Origin: Senegalia massiliensis
Lineage (GTDB): Bacteria > Bacillota > Clostridia > Tissierellales > SIT17
NCBI RefSeq assembly: GCF_900626135.1
Contig: NZ_LR130785.1
Location: 1,273,241-1,337,240, forward strand
Reading direction: 5' to 3'
DNA: 64,000 nucleotides
Positions 25,870 through 35,012 of the stretch are shown piece by piece. Every line of letters starts with the position of its first letter. Positions within the stretch are counted from its first letter, which is position 1. Position numbers and translations under genes: made by a program. The notes beneath the pieces were generated by a model, which was given only the letters and a program-made list of their open reading frames with translations, searched no databases and was not told the DNA's origin.

Positions 25870-25915
25870 ACATAAAAATAAAGAGTGAAATTAATTTCAC
25901 TCTTTATTTTTATGT
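25870..25915. terminator. Bidirectional terminator after hcp
   Basis: Twenty-two-base exact arms (25870-25891 and 25894-25915; core AAAGAGTGAAAT) with a 2-base centre, T-run following. It serves hcp and the convergent unknown gene whose stop it touches. Confidence 0.9.
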
Positions 25916-26565
25916 TATTTTTTATAAATCTTATGATTTAAATTACCTTCATTATTAATGTATTCATATCTAAATGAAGCATTCGCATTTTCTACAAAAT
26001 TACTATTCCAAAGAGATCTTAAATTATGAAATATTTCAGTATTACCGCCAACTTTTTCCCAATATTTTTTATGAAGGCAATTTGTAATCTGCCACTCTAT
26101 TTCTTTTTCAGTTGAGTTTATTATATTATTGGCATTATCACAAGGCATACCATCTAATATATAATTATTTAGCGATTTGTAAATTTCTATAGCATTATTT
26201 ATTGGATATTTTTCTTTTGAATTTATGCCGCATTCTCTGCCTTGTTTTTTATATTCATTTTCAATAAGTTCTATAGCTTCACCAGGAAATTTATCTAATA
26301 CAGTAGTGATGAAATCTGCAAATCTTGTTTCAGCAATATTAATTCTTTCTTGTAACCACCCATGAATATTATTTGTATCTATAAGTTCTTCTAGGGGATT
26401 ATCATCTATTAAACTTCCATGAGAGTCAATAAAATATGAATGTGTTTGTTCTATTTCTAGACCATATTTGTCTTCTAAACTTTCTACAATATTTTTTTCT
26501 AATTTTTCATGTAATTTTATTTTATTGAATAGCCAATGGTGAATTGGACCTAAAAATCTACTCAT
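25915..26565 (-). CDS. Unknown protein, probably coregulated with hcp
   Basis: I do not recognise a named family. The 216-residue, soluble, mainly helical protein begins MSRFLGPIHHWLFNKIKLHE and contains several histidines (HHW, HSYFIDSHG, NCLHKKYW) and cysteines (GREC, MPCDN, NCLH) that could bind a metal or haem, though this is only a possibility. The ATG at 26565 follows AAAGGAGGT; the upstream in-frame start at 26604 does not. Its promoter carries a Crp/Fnr-type palindrome at the same predicted position as that of hcp, with which it converges. A nitrosative-stress role is inferred from that context. Confidence 0.8.
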   Translation of the reverse strand: MSRFLGPIHHWLFNKIKLHEKLEKNIVESLEDKYGLEIEQTHSYFIDSHGSLIDDNPLEELIDTNNIHGWLQERINIAETRFADFITTVLDKFPGEAIELIENEYKKQGRECGINSKEKYPINNAIEIYKSLNNYILDGMPCDNANNIINSTEKEIEWQITNCLHKKYWEKVGGNTEIFHNLRSLWNSNFVENANASFRYEYINNEGNLNHKIYKK

Positions 26566-26593
26566 AAAAATACCTCCTTTTATATCTAGTATA

Positions 26594-26636
26594 ATTATAC
26601 CCATAAAAAAGTAATAAATAAGTGATTTGTATCACA
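26594..26636 (-). promoter_or_regulatory. Second Crp/Fnr-type site, promoter of the unknown gene
   Basis: On the minus strand TGTGA-TACAAA-TCACT (26636 to 26621) differs by one base from the hcp palindrome. A perfect TATAAT lies at 26599-26594. With the start about seven bases beyond it, the palindrome is again centred at -41.5. Confidence 0.7.
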
Positions 26637-26710
26637 TTCATAATATATAATACTTAAATAAATATATATAATGTGATAAAATTAGAAAATGAATGAAAGG
26701 AGAGTTAATA

Positions 26711-27406
26711 TTGAAATATAATATAATAATATTTGATGCTGATATGACACTTTTTGACTTTGAAAAAGCAGAAAAATATGCCCTTGAAAATTCAATTAGT
26801 TATTTTAATTATATATATAGTGAGAAAGAACATTTACCTATGTATAAAACACATAATAAATCAGTATGGGATGAATTTGAAGATGGTAAAATATCAGCAC
26901 AAGATCTGAAAACAGAAAGGTTTAGAAGGTTTTTTAAAGAAACAAATATAAAAATTAACCCTAATGAATTTAGTGATAAATATATGGATTTTTTAAAAGA
27001 AAGTTCCTTTCTTTTAAAAGGAGCAAAAGAATTAATAGAAGAAATACATACTGATTTTAGACTAGTAATAATTACAAATGGATTATCAAAAGTTCAAAAT
27101 ATGAGAATAAGAAATTCAGAGATAGCTAATTATTTTGAAGAAATAATAATATCTGAAGATGTAGGAGTTAAAAAACCTGACTCAGAAATATTTAAATTGA
27201 CTTTAGATAGGATAAATCATACTAAAAAGGAAGATGTAATAATAGTTGGAGATAGTTTAAGATCAGATATTAAAGGTGGTTTAAATTTCGGTATTGATAC
27301 TCTTTGGTATAATCCAAATAATAATAAAAACAATACAGAAATAAAACCTAAATATGAAGCTCATGATTTCTTAGAACTAAAAAAAATAATATACAAACAA
27401 AAATAA
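26711..27406 (+). CDS. HAD-family nucleotidase (YjjG-like)
   Basis: A 231-residue haloacid-dehalogenase-type phosphatase resembling the noncanonical pyrimidine nucleotidase YjjG. Motif I is IIFDADMTLFDF, motif II is VIITNGLS, motif III is KKPDSEIF and motif IV is IIVGDSLRSDIKGG. YjjG-type enzymes dephosphorylate damaged or unusual nucleoside monophosphates. The TTG at 26711 follows GGAGAG; the ATG at 26693 lies upstream of that site. The substrate assignment is by family resemblance. Confidence 0.88.
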   Translation: MKYNIIIFDADMTLFDFEKAEKYALENSISYFNYIYSEKEHLPMYKTHNKSVWDEFEDGKISAQDLKTERFRRFFKETNIKINPNEFSDKYMDFLKESSFLLKGAKELIEEIHTDFRLVIITNGLSKVQNMRIRNSEIANYFEEIIISEDVGVKKPDSEIFKLTLDRINHTKKEDVIIVGDSLRSDIKGGLNFGIDTLWYNPNNNKNNTEIKPKYEAHDFLELKKIIYKQK

Positions 27407-27430
27407 TAAGCTTTTTAGCTTATTATTTTT
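27401..27430. terminator. Bidirectional terminator, HAD gene/yeiH
   Basis: Twelve-base arms (AAATAATAAGCT and complement) with a TTTT loop and a following T-run; overlaps both stop regions of two converging genes. Confidence 0.87.
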
Positions 27431-28428
27431 GTTAATATTAAACTAAGTATTGATATTATAAGAAATAAAATACTACAATCATAAAGAGCTTTTAAACCAG
27501 TTGAAGTAAAAGATTTTATATTCACCTTTAATCCCATTGCAACCATTGCCATAAGTATAAAAAAACTACTTAGTTTTTTAAAAATTAATATTAGATCAAT
27601 CCTTAAGTTACTTATAAGAAATTGAGTAGGAAATATATTATATACGTTATTTATAGTAAAAAATGCTCCTACTAATATAAATAATAATACATATATAGGG
27701 AAACTGACCTTTTTTCTATCTCCAGATTTAGAATTATTAAATACAATACCTAAAATGATTGCTACAGGAGCTAAGAGTGTTACTCTTGCCATTTTTACAA
27801 TAGTTCCTATTTCTATGCTTATACTATCTGCACCTCTTGCACCAGCTCCAGCTAAAGCATGAGCAACTCCTTGAAGAGAACTGCCAGCCCATATACCATA
27901 TTCTAAATCAGATAAAGGCAATACAAAAGAAAGTGAAGAATAAACAAATACACCAATTGCACCAAGTAGACTTATTATAGCAACAGATATGGCAATGTCT
28001 TCTTCATCTGAGTCAATGACAGGTCCCATAGCTACTATTGCAGAAGCACCACAAATTGATGAACCAACGCCTAGAAGTGTAGATAATTTTTTATTTAAAC
28101 CAAAATATCTTCCAATTAAATTTGCAAGTAAAAGAGAAGAGGTTACTATTGTTATAACTAAAATAAGTATCATAGGTCCTAATTGAATTACAGCACTGAA
28201 ATTTAAATTAACACCTAATAATATAATACCCCATTTCAAGATTTTTTTTAATGAATAAGTTATGCCAGCATCTAGTTCTTTACTATATCCTATTGTATTA
28301 GTAATTATTATTCCTAAAATTATTCCGATGGTTAATGTTTCAATAAAACCTAACAAATATGCATTAAGTATCATAGAAACTATAGATATAGAAATAACAA
28401 AAGAGAGGCCTTTCCATAATTTTTTCAT
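27415..28428 (-). CDS. YeiH/UPF0324-family membrane transporter
   Basis: A 337-residue membrane protein with about ten spans, of the family annotated as putative sulfate exporters (YeiH). Recognisable stretches are KWGIILLGVNLNF, GVGSSICGASAIVAMGPVI, WAGSSLQGVAHALAGAG and a C-terminal MAMVAMGLKVNI. The ATG follows AAGGAGG. Substrate evidence for the family is thin; sulfite or sulfate export is a guess. No LysR-type regulator lies next to it, which is common elsewhere. Confidence 0.88.
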   Translation of the reverse strand: MKKLWKGLSFVISISIVSMILNAYLLGFIETLTIGIILGIIITNTIGYSKELDAGITYSLKKILKWGIILLGVNLNFSAVIQLGPMILILVITIVTSSLLLANLIGRYFGLNKKLSTLLGVGSSICGASAIVAMGPVIDSDEEDIAISVAIISLLGAIGVFVYSSLSFVLPLSDLEYGIWAGSSLQGVAHALAGAGARGADSISIEIGTIVKMARVTLLAPVAIILGIVFNNSKSGDRKKVSFPIYVLLFILVGAFFTINNVYNIFPTQFLISNLRIDLILIFKKLSSFFILMAMVAMGLKVNIKSFTSTGLKALYDCSILFLIISILSLILTKIIS

Positions 28429-28645
28429 TTTATTCCTCCTTAAGTTTAGATTTCAATAAGTATGTTACATCAATAGTATTATTATTTCAACAATAAATAT
28501 TTTATTTTTCGTATCATTTCATAATTTAATTTATTATTAATTTATGAAATTTGTCGAAATTATTATTATCATACTGTTATAATAATGGTAGTATTTCAAT
28601 TGCAAATAAAATTAAATTTAAATAAAGGATTTTAGGGGAAAATAT

Positions 28646-28659
28646 CGAATATATGTTCT
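28646..28659 (+). promoter_or_regulatory. SOS/LexA-like box before yhaO-yhaN
   Basis: CGAATATATGTTCT fits GAAY-N4-GTTC and differs in one base from the box at 36064-36077. It ends directly before the ribosome site AAAGGAAGG, 16 bases before the start codon, where a bound repressor would block transcription. The 247 bases between yeiH and this gene hold no other clear feature. Confidence 0.6.
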
Positions 28660-28675
28660 AAAGGAAGGTGGAAAA

Positions 28676-29773
28676 ATGAGTATTAGTTTTATTCATACAG
28701 GAGATGTCCATATTGGCATGAAATTTACTACAAGTAAATTAGATCATGATACAAGTAAAAATAAAAGAATTGAAATAATAGATACTTTTTTAAAGATAGT
28801 TAAAAGATGTAAAAGTAAAAAAATAGATTTCTTACTTATAGCAGGAGATCTATTTGAAGATGAATTATGTACTATAGCGGACTTAAAAATTATAAATGAT
28901 AGTTTTAAAGATATAAAAAATACAAAAATAATTATGATAACTGGAAATCATGATTATTTGAATGATAAATCTTTATATAACTTAATTGATTGGAATAAAA
29001 ATGTATATATAATCAAAGAGAAAAATTTGAGTAAATTATCATTTGAAGAATACAATACTGATATTTGGGGTCTTAGTTGGTATGAAAGAGAAAAATCAGC
29101 ACAAAGATTTAAAGATATCAAATTGAATAAAGATAGAAATAATATATTATTACTTCATGGAGATATAATAGATAAAAAATCAAAATATATGCCAATAGAT
29201 AAAAATCATCTAAAAAATTTAGACTTTGATTATATAGGCCTAGGGCATATACACAAGCATCAATGTATATCTAATAATATTTGCTATTGTGGAAGCCCAG
29301 AACCTTTAGATTTTGGTGAAACAGGTGATCATGGGATCATTGAAGGGCTAATAGATAAAAATGGCTTAGAAACAAAGTTTATACCATTATCTAATAGAAG
29401 ATATCATATAAAAAGATTAAATATAAATGAAGATATGACTTATAATGAAATATTAGATAATGTAATTAATGTAGGTGATAATGAAGTATTACAAAAAGAT
29501 TTCTTTAGGATAATTTTAAATGGATTTATAGACAAAGATATAAAGCCTAAAATAAAAGAATTAGAATATAAATTAAAAGATAAATTTTATTTTATAAAAA
29601 TAATAGATAATACAAAAGAAAATTATGATTTAGAAGGTTTATTAAAAGATAATGAAGAAAATATTATTGGCAGATATATAATGGAAATGAAAGATAAAGG
29701 TTTAGAAGATGAAACTATAACTAATGCATTAACTATAGGGTTAGAAGAATTATTAAGAGAGAAGGGTATATAA
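28676..29773 (+). CDS. yhaO: SbcD/YhaO-type DNA repair phosphoesterase
   Basis: A 365-residue metallophosphoesterase that pairs with an SMC-like ATPase, as SbcD pairs with SbcC or Mre11 with Rad50. The metal motifs are FIHTGDVHIG, LIAGDLFED, MITGNHDY, LLLHGDII and GLGHIHKH. The ATG follows AAAGGAAGGTGG. It overlaps the next gene (yhaN-like) by one base, so the complex subunits are made together. The upstream LexA-like box suggests induction on DNA damage; that is inference. Confidence 0.9.
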   Translation: MSISFIHTGDVHIGMKFTTSKLDHDTSKNKRIEIIDTFLKIVKRCKSKKIDFLLIAGDLFEDELCTIADLKIINDSFKDIKNTKIIMITGNHDYLNDKSLYNLIDWNKNVYIIKEKNLSKLSFEEYNTDIWGLSWYEREKSAQRFKDIKLNKDRNNILLLHGDIIDKKSKYMPIDKNHLKNLDFDYIGLGHIHKHQCISNNICYCGSPEPLDFGETGDHGIIEGLIDKNGLETKFIPLSNRRYHIKRLNINEDMTYNEILDNVINVGDNEVLQKDFFRIILNGFIDKDIKPKIKELEYKLKDKFYFIKIIDNTKENYDLEGLLKDNEENIIGRYIMEMKDKGLEDETITNALTIGLEELLREKGI

Positions 29774-32013
29774 TGAATATAAGTGAATTAAATATTCTTT
29801 CTTTTGGGAAGTTTAACAATAAAAAAATTATATTGAAACCAGGTTTAAATATAGTTTATGGTGAGAATGAAGCAGGAAAGAGTACTATACATAAATTTAT
29901 TGAATCAATGCTTTTTGGATTTGTTAAGTCATATACAAAAACAAAAAGATATAATAAGGATTATGAAAAGTATTTTCCATGGAATGATAGTAAATATCAA
30001 GGAATATTAAAATACTGTTATAATAATGATTTATTTAGAGTAGAACGCAATTTTATAAAAGGTAATGATGATGTAAAAATCTTTGATGAAAGAACAGGCG
30101 AAAATATAAGTGGAATGTTTGAATATAATCCTATTTCCAGAACAATAGAACCTAGTAGTCTTCATTTTGGAATAAATAAAATTATATATAAAAATACTAT
30201 AAGTATTTCACAGCTTAAAAGTAAGACTGAAGATAGATTTTCTAAAGAAGTAAAAGATAACTTAATAAATCTAGGAGGCAGTTTAGATAACGAAATATCA
30301 ATAAAAAAAGTATTAGAAAGATTAGAAAAAAGATTAAATGATATAGGGACTAAAAATAGGCTTAGGACTTCTCCTTATGGGAATCTAATTAGAGAGGTTA
30401 ATGATTTAGATATAGAAAGAGAAAAGGCCTATAAATTATTTTCTGATACTAAAGAATTTCAACTAGAGTTAAAAGAAAAAAAGAATATATTAGATGAACT
30501 ATATAAGAAAAAAGAAAAGTTAGAAGAGGATATTTATAAACATAATTGTAAAGAATTAAATGTGAAATATGAAAAAGCAAATAAATTATTAGAAGAAATA
30601 GATATTCTTCATAAAAACTCTTATAAGATTAAAAAATATAAAGATATTAAAATAGAAGATTATGGCGAAATAATAAAATATGAAAATACTATAGATACAA
30701 TAAAAGAAAATATAGAAAGAATAAATAAAAACATCTTAGATATAAAAGAAAAGTTAAATTCTATAAATGATCAAATTAAAGAATATGAATTAAATAGTAA
30801 TTTAAATACTAATACAGAAAAATTAAAAGAAAACAAAAATTTTAAAAACTCTCTTATGCTTACTAAAACATTTTTTATAATATTTTTAGTTTGTTTAATT
30901 TTTTCTTTAACTCTAGGATTTTTATTAGATAATAAATTTTTTATTATGTCATTTATATTTATAATAATAAATTTTTATCTTAATATTAAAATTAAGAACA
31001 AGCAAAGTGTTATTAGTGATAATAATAATTTAATTAATATATACAATAGAGAAAAAGATTTACAAAGAGAAGAATTAAGAGAAGATGAAAGGTTTTTACA
31101 AAATCAGCTAGTAGAAAAAAATGTTGAACTAGAAAGGCTTAAAGCAAAATTAAACAATGAAAATATGGGTATTAAATTTATATTAGATAAAAATAAATTT
31201 GAAAATCCTGAAGAGTTAAAAAAAGGTATAGAAAAGAAGAGAAAATTTGAAAATATAATACATGAAATAAATTATAAAAGAGAGATATTAAGTAGTATAT
31301 TATATAATAAAACTTTTGAAGAATTAGAAGAAGAAGTAAAAAGGTGTTCTGATATTGATATAAATAATCTGTATTTAGAAGATAATTCTTTAATGGAAAA
31401 ATTATCGGAATTGAATAATGTTATTATTGAAAAAGATAAAGAGATTTCTAATTTAGAAGAAAAAATAAAAACTATGCATTCCTTATTTCGTCCAATTCAA
31501 GAAATTGAAGAACAAATCTATACAAAAAAACAAAAAATATTAAAATGTGAAAATGAAATTAAATCTATAGAAATTGCTAAAGAAACAATTGAAAAGATAT
31601 CTAAAAGTATTCATAGGGAGTTTGCTCCTAAACTTAACAAAGAAGTATCTGATATTATATCTACAATTACAAAAGGTAAATATAAAGACATAAAGATAAC
31701 AGAAAACTTAGAGACTAAAATTGTTGCTAAGGATGACGTGTTAATTGATATAGAGAATTTAAGTTATGGAACTATAGATCAGATATATTTTTCTCTTAGA
31801 TTTGGCATCATTGATATAATAAAAAAAGATAAGAAGATACCATTAATATTAGATGACTGTTTTATACAATATGATGATATAAGGCTGGATTCTATATTAG
31901 ATTTTATTTATGAACAATCAAAACAAAGACAAGTTATACTATTTACTTGTCAAACACGAGAGAAAAATATATTGAAAAACAAAGGATATAATTTTAATTA
32001 TATTGAAATTTAA
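29773..32013 (+). CDS. yhaN: YhaN-type SMC-like ATPase with membrane hairpin
   Basis: A 746-residue Rad50/SbcC-like ATPase, partner of YhaO. Walker A (YGENEAGKST, residues 29-38) is N-terminal; the signature-like NLSYGTIDQIYFSLR and Walker B (IPLILDDCFIQYDD) are C-terminal; long coiled coils lie between. In the middle, around residues 365-410, where Rad50 has its zinc hook, two adjacent hydrophobic spans (FFIIFLVCLIFSLTLGF, then a second run) would anchor the coiled-coil tip in the membrane. This is typical of YhaN-like proteins, not of SbcC. Stop/start overlap with yhaO gives tight coupling. Confidence 0.9.
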   Translation: MNISELNILSFGKFNNKKIILKPGLNIVYGENEAGKSTIHKFIESMLFGFVKSYTKTKRYNKDYEKYFPWNDSKYQGILKYCYNNDLFRVERNFIKGNDDVKIFDERTGENISGMFEYNPISRTIEPSSLHFGINKIIYKNTISISQLKSKTEDRFSKEVKDNLINLGGSLDNEISIKKVLERLEKRLNDIGTKNRLRTSPYGNLIREVNDLDIEREKAYKLFSDTKEFQLELKEKKNILDELYKKKEKLEEDIYKHNCKELNVKYEKANKLLEEIDILHKNSYKIKKYKDIKIEDYGEIIKYENTIDTIKENIERINKNILDIKEKLNSINDQIKEYELNSNLNTNTEKLKENKNFKNSLMLTKTFFIIFLVCLIFSLTLGFLLDNKFFIMSFIFIIINFYLNIKIKNKQSVISDNNNLINIYNREKDLQREELREDERFLQNQLVEKNVELERLKAKLNNENMGIKFILDKNKFENPEELKKGIEKKRKFENIIHEINYKREILSSILYNKTFEELEEEVKRCSDIDINNLYLEDNSLMEKLSELNNVIIEKDKEISNLEEKIKTMHSLFRPIQEIEEQIYTKKQKILKCENEIKSIEIAKETIEKISKSIHREFAPKLNKEVSDIISTITKGKYKDIKITENLETKIVAKDDVLIDIENLSYGTIDQIYFSLRFGIIDIIKKDKKIPLILDDCFIQYDDIRLDSILDFIYEQSKQRQVILFTCQTREKNILKNKGYNFNYIEI

Positions 32014-32026
32014 CAGAGGTGAAAAA

Positions 32027-32713
32027 ATGGCTGTATATGCAATTGCAGATTTACACTTAGATCCTATTGGTGATAAGCCTATGGATGTTTTTGATTCTAA
32101 GTGGGAAGATCATGAAAGAAAAATATTTTACAATTGGAACAAAAGAATAAAAGATAATGATATAGTACTTTTAGCTGGAGATATAAGCTGGGGACTAAAA
32201 TTAAAAGAAGCAGAAATTGACTTAAAAAAGATTGTTAACCTTCCAGGTTACAAAATAATTTCCAAAGGAAATCATGATTATTGGTGGGAAACTAAGTCAA
32301 AATTGAATAAATTACAACTTGATAGTATTCATTTTTTATTCAATGATGGATATAAGTATAATAACGTAGGAATTGCTGGAACAAGAGGTTGGATTTCTAA
32401 AGATAGTGATGAGTTTCAAGATAAAGATAAAAAAATATTTGAAAGAGAACTTAATAGACTTACATTATCATTGGAATGTATTAAAGAAATGCCAGTAAAG
32501 ATAGTTATGATTCATTATCCTCCTTTTAATATATCTGGTAAACCTAATGAATTTGTAGAAATTATGAAAAAATATAATGTGGATATATGTGTTTATGGTC
32601 ATCTTCATGGAGAAGGACATAAACACATAAAAGAAGGAATAATTGATGGAATAGAATTTAGATGTATAGCAAGTGATTATATAAATTTTATCCCTATAAA
32701 AATATTAGATTAG
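32027..32713 (+). CDS. Calcineurin-like metallophosphoesterase
   Basis: A 228-residue phosphohydrolase. Metal-site motifs are AIADLHLD, LLAGDISWG, SKGNHDYWW, MIHYPPFN and VYGHLHGEGH. It belongs to a clostridial/bacillar group of stand-alone phosphoesterases whose substrate is unknown. The ATG at 32027 follows AGAGGTG; an in-frame ATG at 32003 lies inside the yhaN end and lacks a site. It follows yhaN by 13 bases in the same operon. Confidence 0.9.
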   Translation: MAVYAIADLHLDPIGDKPMDVFDSKWEDHERKIFYNWNKRIKDNDIVLLAGDISWGLKLKEAEIDLKKIVNLPGYKIISKGNHDYWWETKSKLNKLQLDSIHFLFNDGYKYNNVGIAGTRGWISKDSDEFQDKDKKIFERELNRLTLSLECIKEMPVKIVMIHYPPFNISGKPNEFVEIMKKYNVDICVYGHLHGEGHKHIKEGIIDGIEFRCIASDYINFIPIKILD

Positions 32714-32723
32714 AGGTGATTTT

Positions 32724-33269
32724 TTGACTAAAGAGCTTGAAGTAAAAGTTTTAGGTGTAGACAAACAAAAAATGATAAATAAGTTAGAAAAAATGGGTGC
32801 TAAAAAAATAAAAGATGAAAAACAAAAAAACATAATATTAGATACTAAAGATAAAAAAATAGAAAATGAATATAATGGATATTTAAGAATAAGAACAACA
32901 AATCATAACATTAATAATAACTGTGTAGAAAAGGTAACCTTAAAAACAATATTATCTGACAAAGAATATAGGGAAAATAAAGAAATTGAAGTGAGAATAG
33001 ATAATAGTGAAAATATGTTTGAAATATTTGAAATGTTAGGTCTTGTAACAAATTATATTGGGTATAAAGAAAGAATTTCATATGAGTTTCAAGGTATTTT
33101 ATTTGAAATTGATACTTGGGATAAAGATACTTATCCAGAAACTTATATGGAAATAGAAATAAAAAACAAGAAAGATTTAGATAGAGCAATAGAATTATTA
33201 GAATTAGATAAAAGTCAAATAACTACTAAGTCAATTACTGAGTTGAGACGTGATGCAGGATTAGAGTAA
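32724..33269 (+). CDS. CYTH-domain protein (class IV adenylate cyclase/triphosphatase-like)
   Basis: A 181-residue protein with the triphosphate-tunnel fold. The N-terminal EXEXK-type motif is ELEVKVLGV, followed by the basic tunnel strands (YLRIRTTN, VEKVTLK), the acidic strand (NKEIEVRI), and FEIDTWD and YMEIEIKN near the end. Enzymes of this family act on ATP, thiamine triphosphate or inorganic polyphosphate. The start is TTG behind GAGGTG. It follows the phosphoesterase by ten bases, likely in one operon. The substrate is open. Confidence 0.88.
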   Translation: MTKELEVKVLGVDKQKMINKLEKMGAKKIKDEKQKNIILDTKDKKIENEYNGYLRIRTTNHNINNNCVEKVTLKTILSDKEYRENKEIEVRIDNSENMFEIFEMLGLVTNYIGYKERISYEFQGILFEIDTWDKDTYPETYMEIEIKNKKDLDRAIELLELDKSQITTKSITELRRDAGLE

Positions 33270-33341
33270 GTTCCTCACTTTTATTTTATAAAATGCATAT
33301 CATAATTATATGAAATTCATATAAGAATAGAGGTGTGTATT

Positions 33342-33800
33342 TTGAATAAAAATTATAGAAATGAAGTAAAAATGATAAGAAATATTAAAAGATATTTTCC
33401 AGAAAACCAACAGGTAACTTTGTCAAAAGTAGAAGATGCATTCGAAATTTTAGACAAGATAAATAGAATTAGACTGAATAGATACGATGGTATAATAGAG
33501 GCCAAAGCAGATTTACCGACTATTGATAGAATAGAAATGATATTAACAGAAATTGGTGAATATAGTGGAGGTGAAAGTAAAGAACTAGTTTCAAAATTAG
33601 TAAATACTAAAAGAAATATATATAAAACTAAAGATAATATAAAAGCTCATAATAATTCATTTAGATATGAAACTACTGACAAATTAGAATCAGCTATATC
33701 TTTTATGAATTGTTTCAAACCTATTCTTAGGGAAGATATGAATAGTAAAATTACAAAAATAGAAAAGGTTATAAATTTATTAACTACATCTAAGGAGTGA
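33342..33800 (+). CDS. Unknown helical protein
   Basis: I do not recognise this 152-residue protein. It is soluble, charged and mostly helical by composition, with no cysteine motif or membrane span. The chosen start is TTG at 33342 (MNKNYRNEVK), five to six bases after GAGGTG; the codon at 33333 lies inside that site. It is followed after four bases by the nitrilase-family gene, so the two are probably cotranscribed. A short perfect palindrome (33308-33322, ATATGAAATTCATAT) lies just upstream. Confidence 0.75.
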   Translation: MNKNYRNEVKMIRNIKRYFPENQQVTLSKVEDAFEILDKINRIRLNRYDGIIEAKADLPTIDRIEMILTEIGEYSGGESKELVSKLVNTKRNIYKTKDNIKAHNNSFRYETTDKLESAISFMNCFKPILREDMNSKITKIEKVINLLTTSKE

Positions 33801-33804
33801 TATT

Positions 33805-34623
33805 TTGAAAATTGGTTTGTGTCAAATGAGAGTAGGAGAAAATAAAGATATTAATTTAGTTAAAGCACAGAAAATGATTAAAGAAGCATCAGAATTAGGT
33901 GCTGATATAATAATTTTGCCAGAAATGTTTAATTGTCCATATGATATAAGATATTTTGAAGAATATAGTGAAGAAGAGAAAAATAGTAAAACATTAAAAA
34001 TGATTTCAGATCTTGCCATTCAATTTAAAAAATACATAGTGGCAGGTTCTATTCCTGAAAAGGATAATGGAAAGATATATAATACTAGTTATGTATTTGA
34101 TAAAAAGGGACAAATTATAGCAAAACATAGAAAAATACACTTATTTGATATTAATATTAAAAATGGAGCCAAATTTAAAGAATCAGATGTATTAAGTAGA
34201 GGTGATAAATTTACTGTATTTGATACTGAATATTGTAAGATAGGACTTCAAATTTGTTATGATATTCGTTTTCCAGAATTATCAAGACTGATGGTAGATA
34301 AAGGAGCTAAAATAATAATTACTCCAGCTGCATTTAACATGACTACAGGACCGGCACATTGGAAAGATTTATTTAAAGTGAGAGCACTAGATAATCAAGT
34401 TTATACTATTGGATGTAGTGGTGCATTAAATGATGAACTTTCCTATGATTCTTATGGACATTCATTAATTGTAGATCCTTGGGGGGATATAGTAGATAAT
34501 TTAGAATTTGAAGAAGGAATTATTGTTGAGAAAATAGATTTAAATAAAATTAAAGATATTAGAATGCAGCTACCTCTATTACAACATAGAAGAAAGGACT
34601 TATATAACATATTAGAAAAATAG
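33805..34623 (+). CDS. Nitrilase-superfamily amidohydrolase (omega-amidase-like)
   Basis: A 272-residue cytoplasmic C-N hydrolase. The Glu-Lys-Cys triad is visible: ILPEMFNCPYD (Glu), KHRKIHLFD (Lys) and LQICYDIRFPEL (Cys). The pattern is closest to NIT2/YafV-type omega-amidases, which hydrolyse alpha-ketoglutaramate or alpha-ketosuccinamate as metabolite repair, but other deaminated-amide substrates are possible. The start is TTG after GGAGTG. It follows the unknown helical gene by four bases and ends at a strong terminator. Confidence 0.9.
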   Translation: MKIGLCQMRVGENKDINLVKAQKMIKEASELGADIIILPEMFNCPYDIRYFEEYSEEEKNSKTLKMISDLAIQFKKYIVAGSIPEKDNGKIYNTSYVFDKKGQIIAKHRKIHLFDINIKNGAKFKESDVLSRGDKFTVFDTEYCKIGLQICYDIRFPELSRLMVDKGAKIIITPAAFNMTTGPAHWKDLFKVRALDNQVYTIGCSGALNDELSYDSYGHSLIVDPWGDIVDNLEFEEGIIVEKIDLNKIKDIRMQLPLLQHRRKDLYNILEK

Positions 34624-34652
34624 GATCAAGTAAATACTTGATCCTATTTTTT
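34617..34652. terminator. Bidirectional terminator, nitrilase/DUF378
   Basis: Arms with core TAGGATCAAGTA (34621-34632) and complement (34635-34646), A-run on the left and TTTTTT on the right, between converging genes. Confidence 0.88.
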
Positions 34653-34851
34653 ATTTTTCAGTTTCATTTCTATCTCTAAATAAAAGTGAGATACAGTATA
34701 AACCTGCAAGTCCTACTAATCCATATACTATTCTACTTAAAAAAGCTGATTGACCACCAAATAATGAAGCGACTAAATCAAATTGAAATAATGCAATCAG
34801 TCCCCAATTAAGTGCTCCAACAATAACTAAAATCAAAGCCAATCTATCCAT
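34651..34851 (-). CDS. DUF378 small membrane protein
   Basis: A 66-residue protein with two membrane spans, of the DUF378 family (YuzA-like). The signature is present: ALNWGLIALFQFDLVASLFG then RIVYGLVGLAGLYCI. No function is established. The ATG follows AGGAGG. It is a single minus-strand gene. Confidence 0.92.
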   Translation of the reverse strand: MDRLALILVIVGALNWGLIALFQFDLVASLFGGQSAFLSRIVYGLVGLAGLYCISLLFRDRNETEK

Positions 34852-35012
34852 ACTTATAACCTCCTAATAAACTAAATTTGTATATGAATAGTATTACTAG
34901 CTTTTCAAATATTATACATTTAGTTAATTTTATTTTTTGAGAATGTAACTAAATAAGTTAATTTGAATATTATAAAGTAGATAATAAAAAAATCAAGTAA
35001 AAGGTGATAAAT

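Noticed and set aside
33308-33322. Palindrome ATATGAAATTCATAT as an operator
   Set aside because: Short and AT-rich; such palindromes are expected by chance here and no second copy was noticed.
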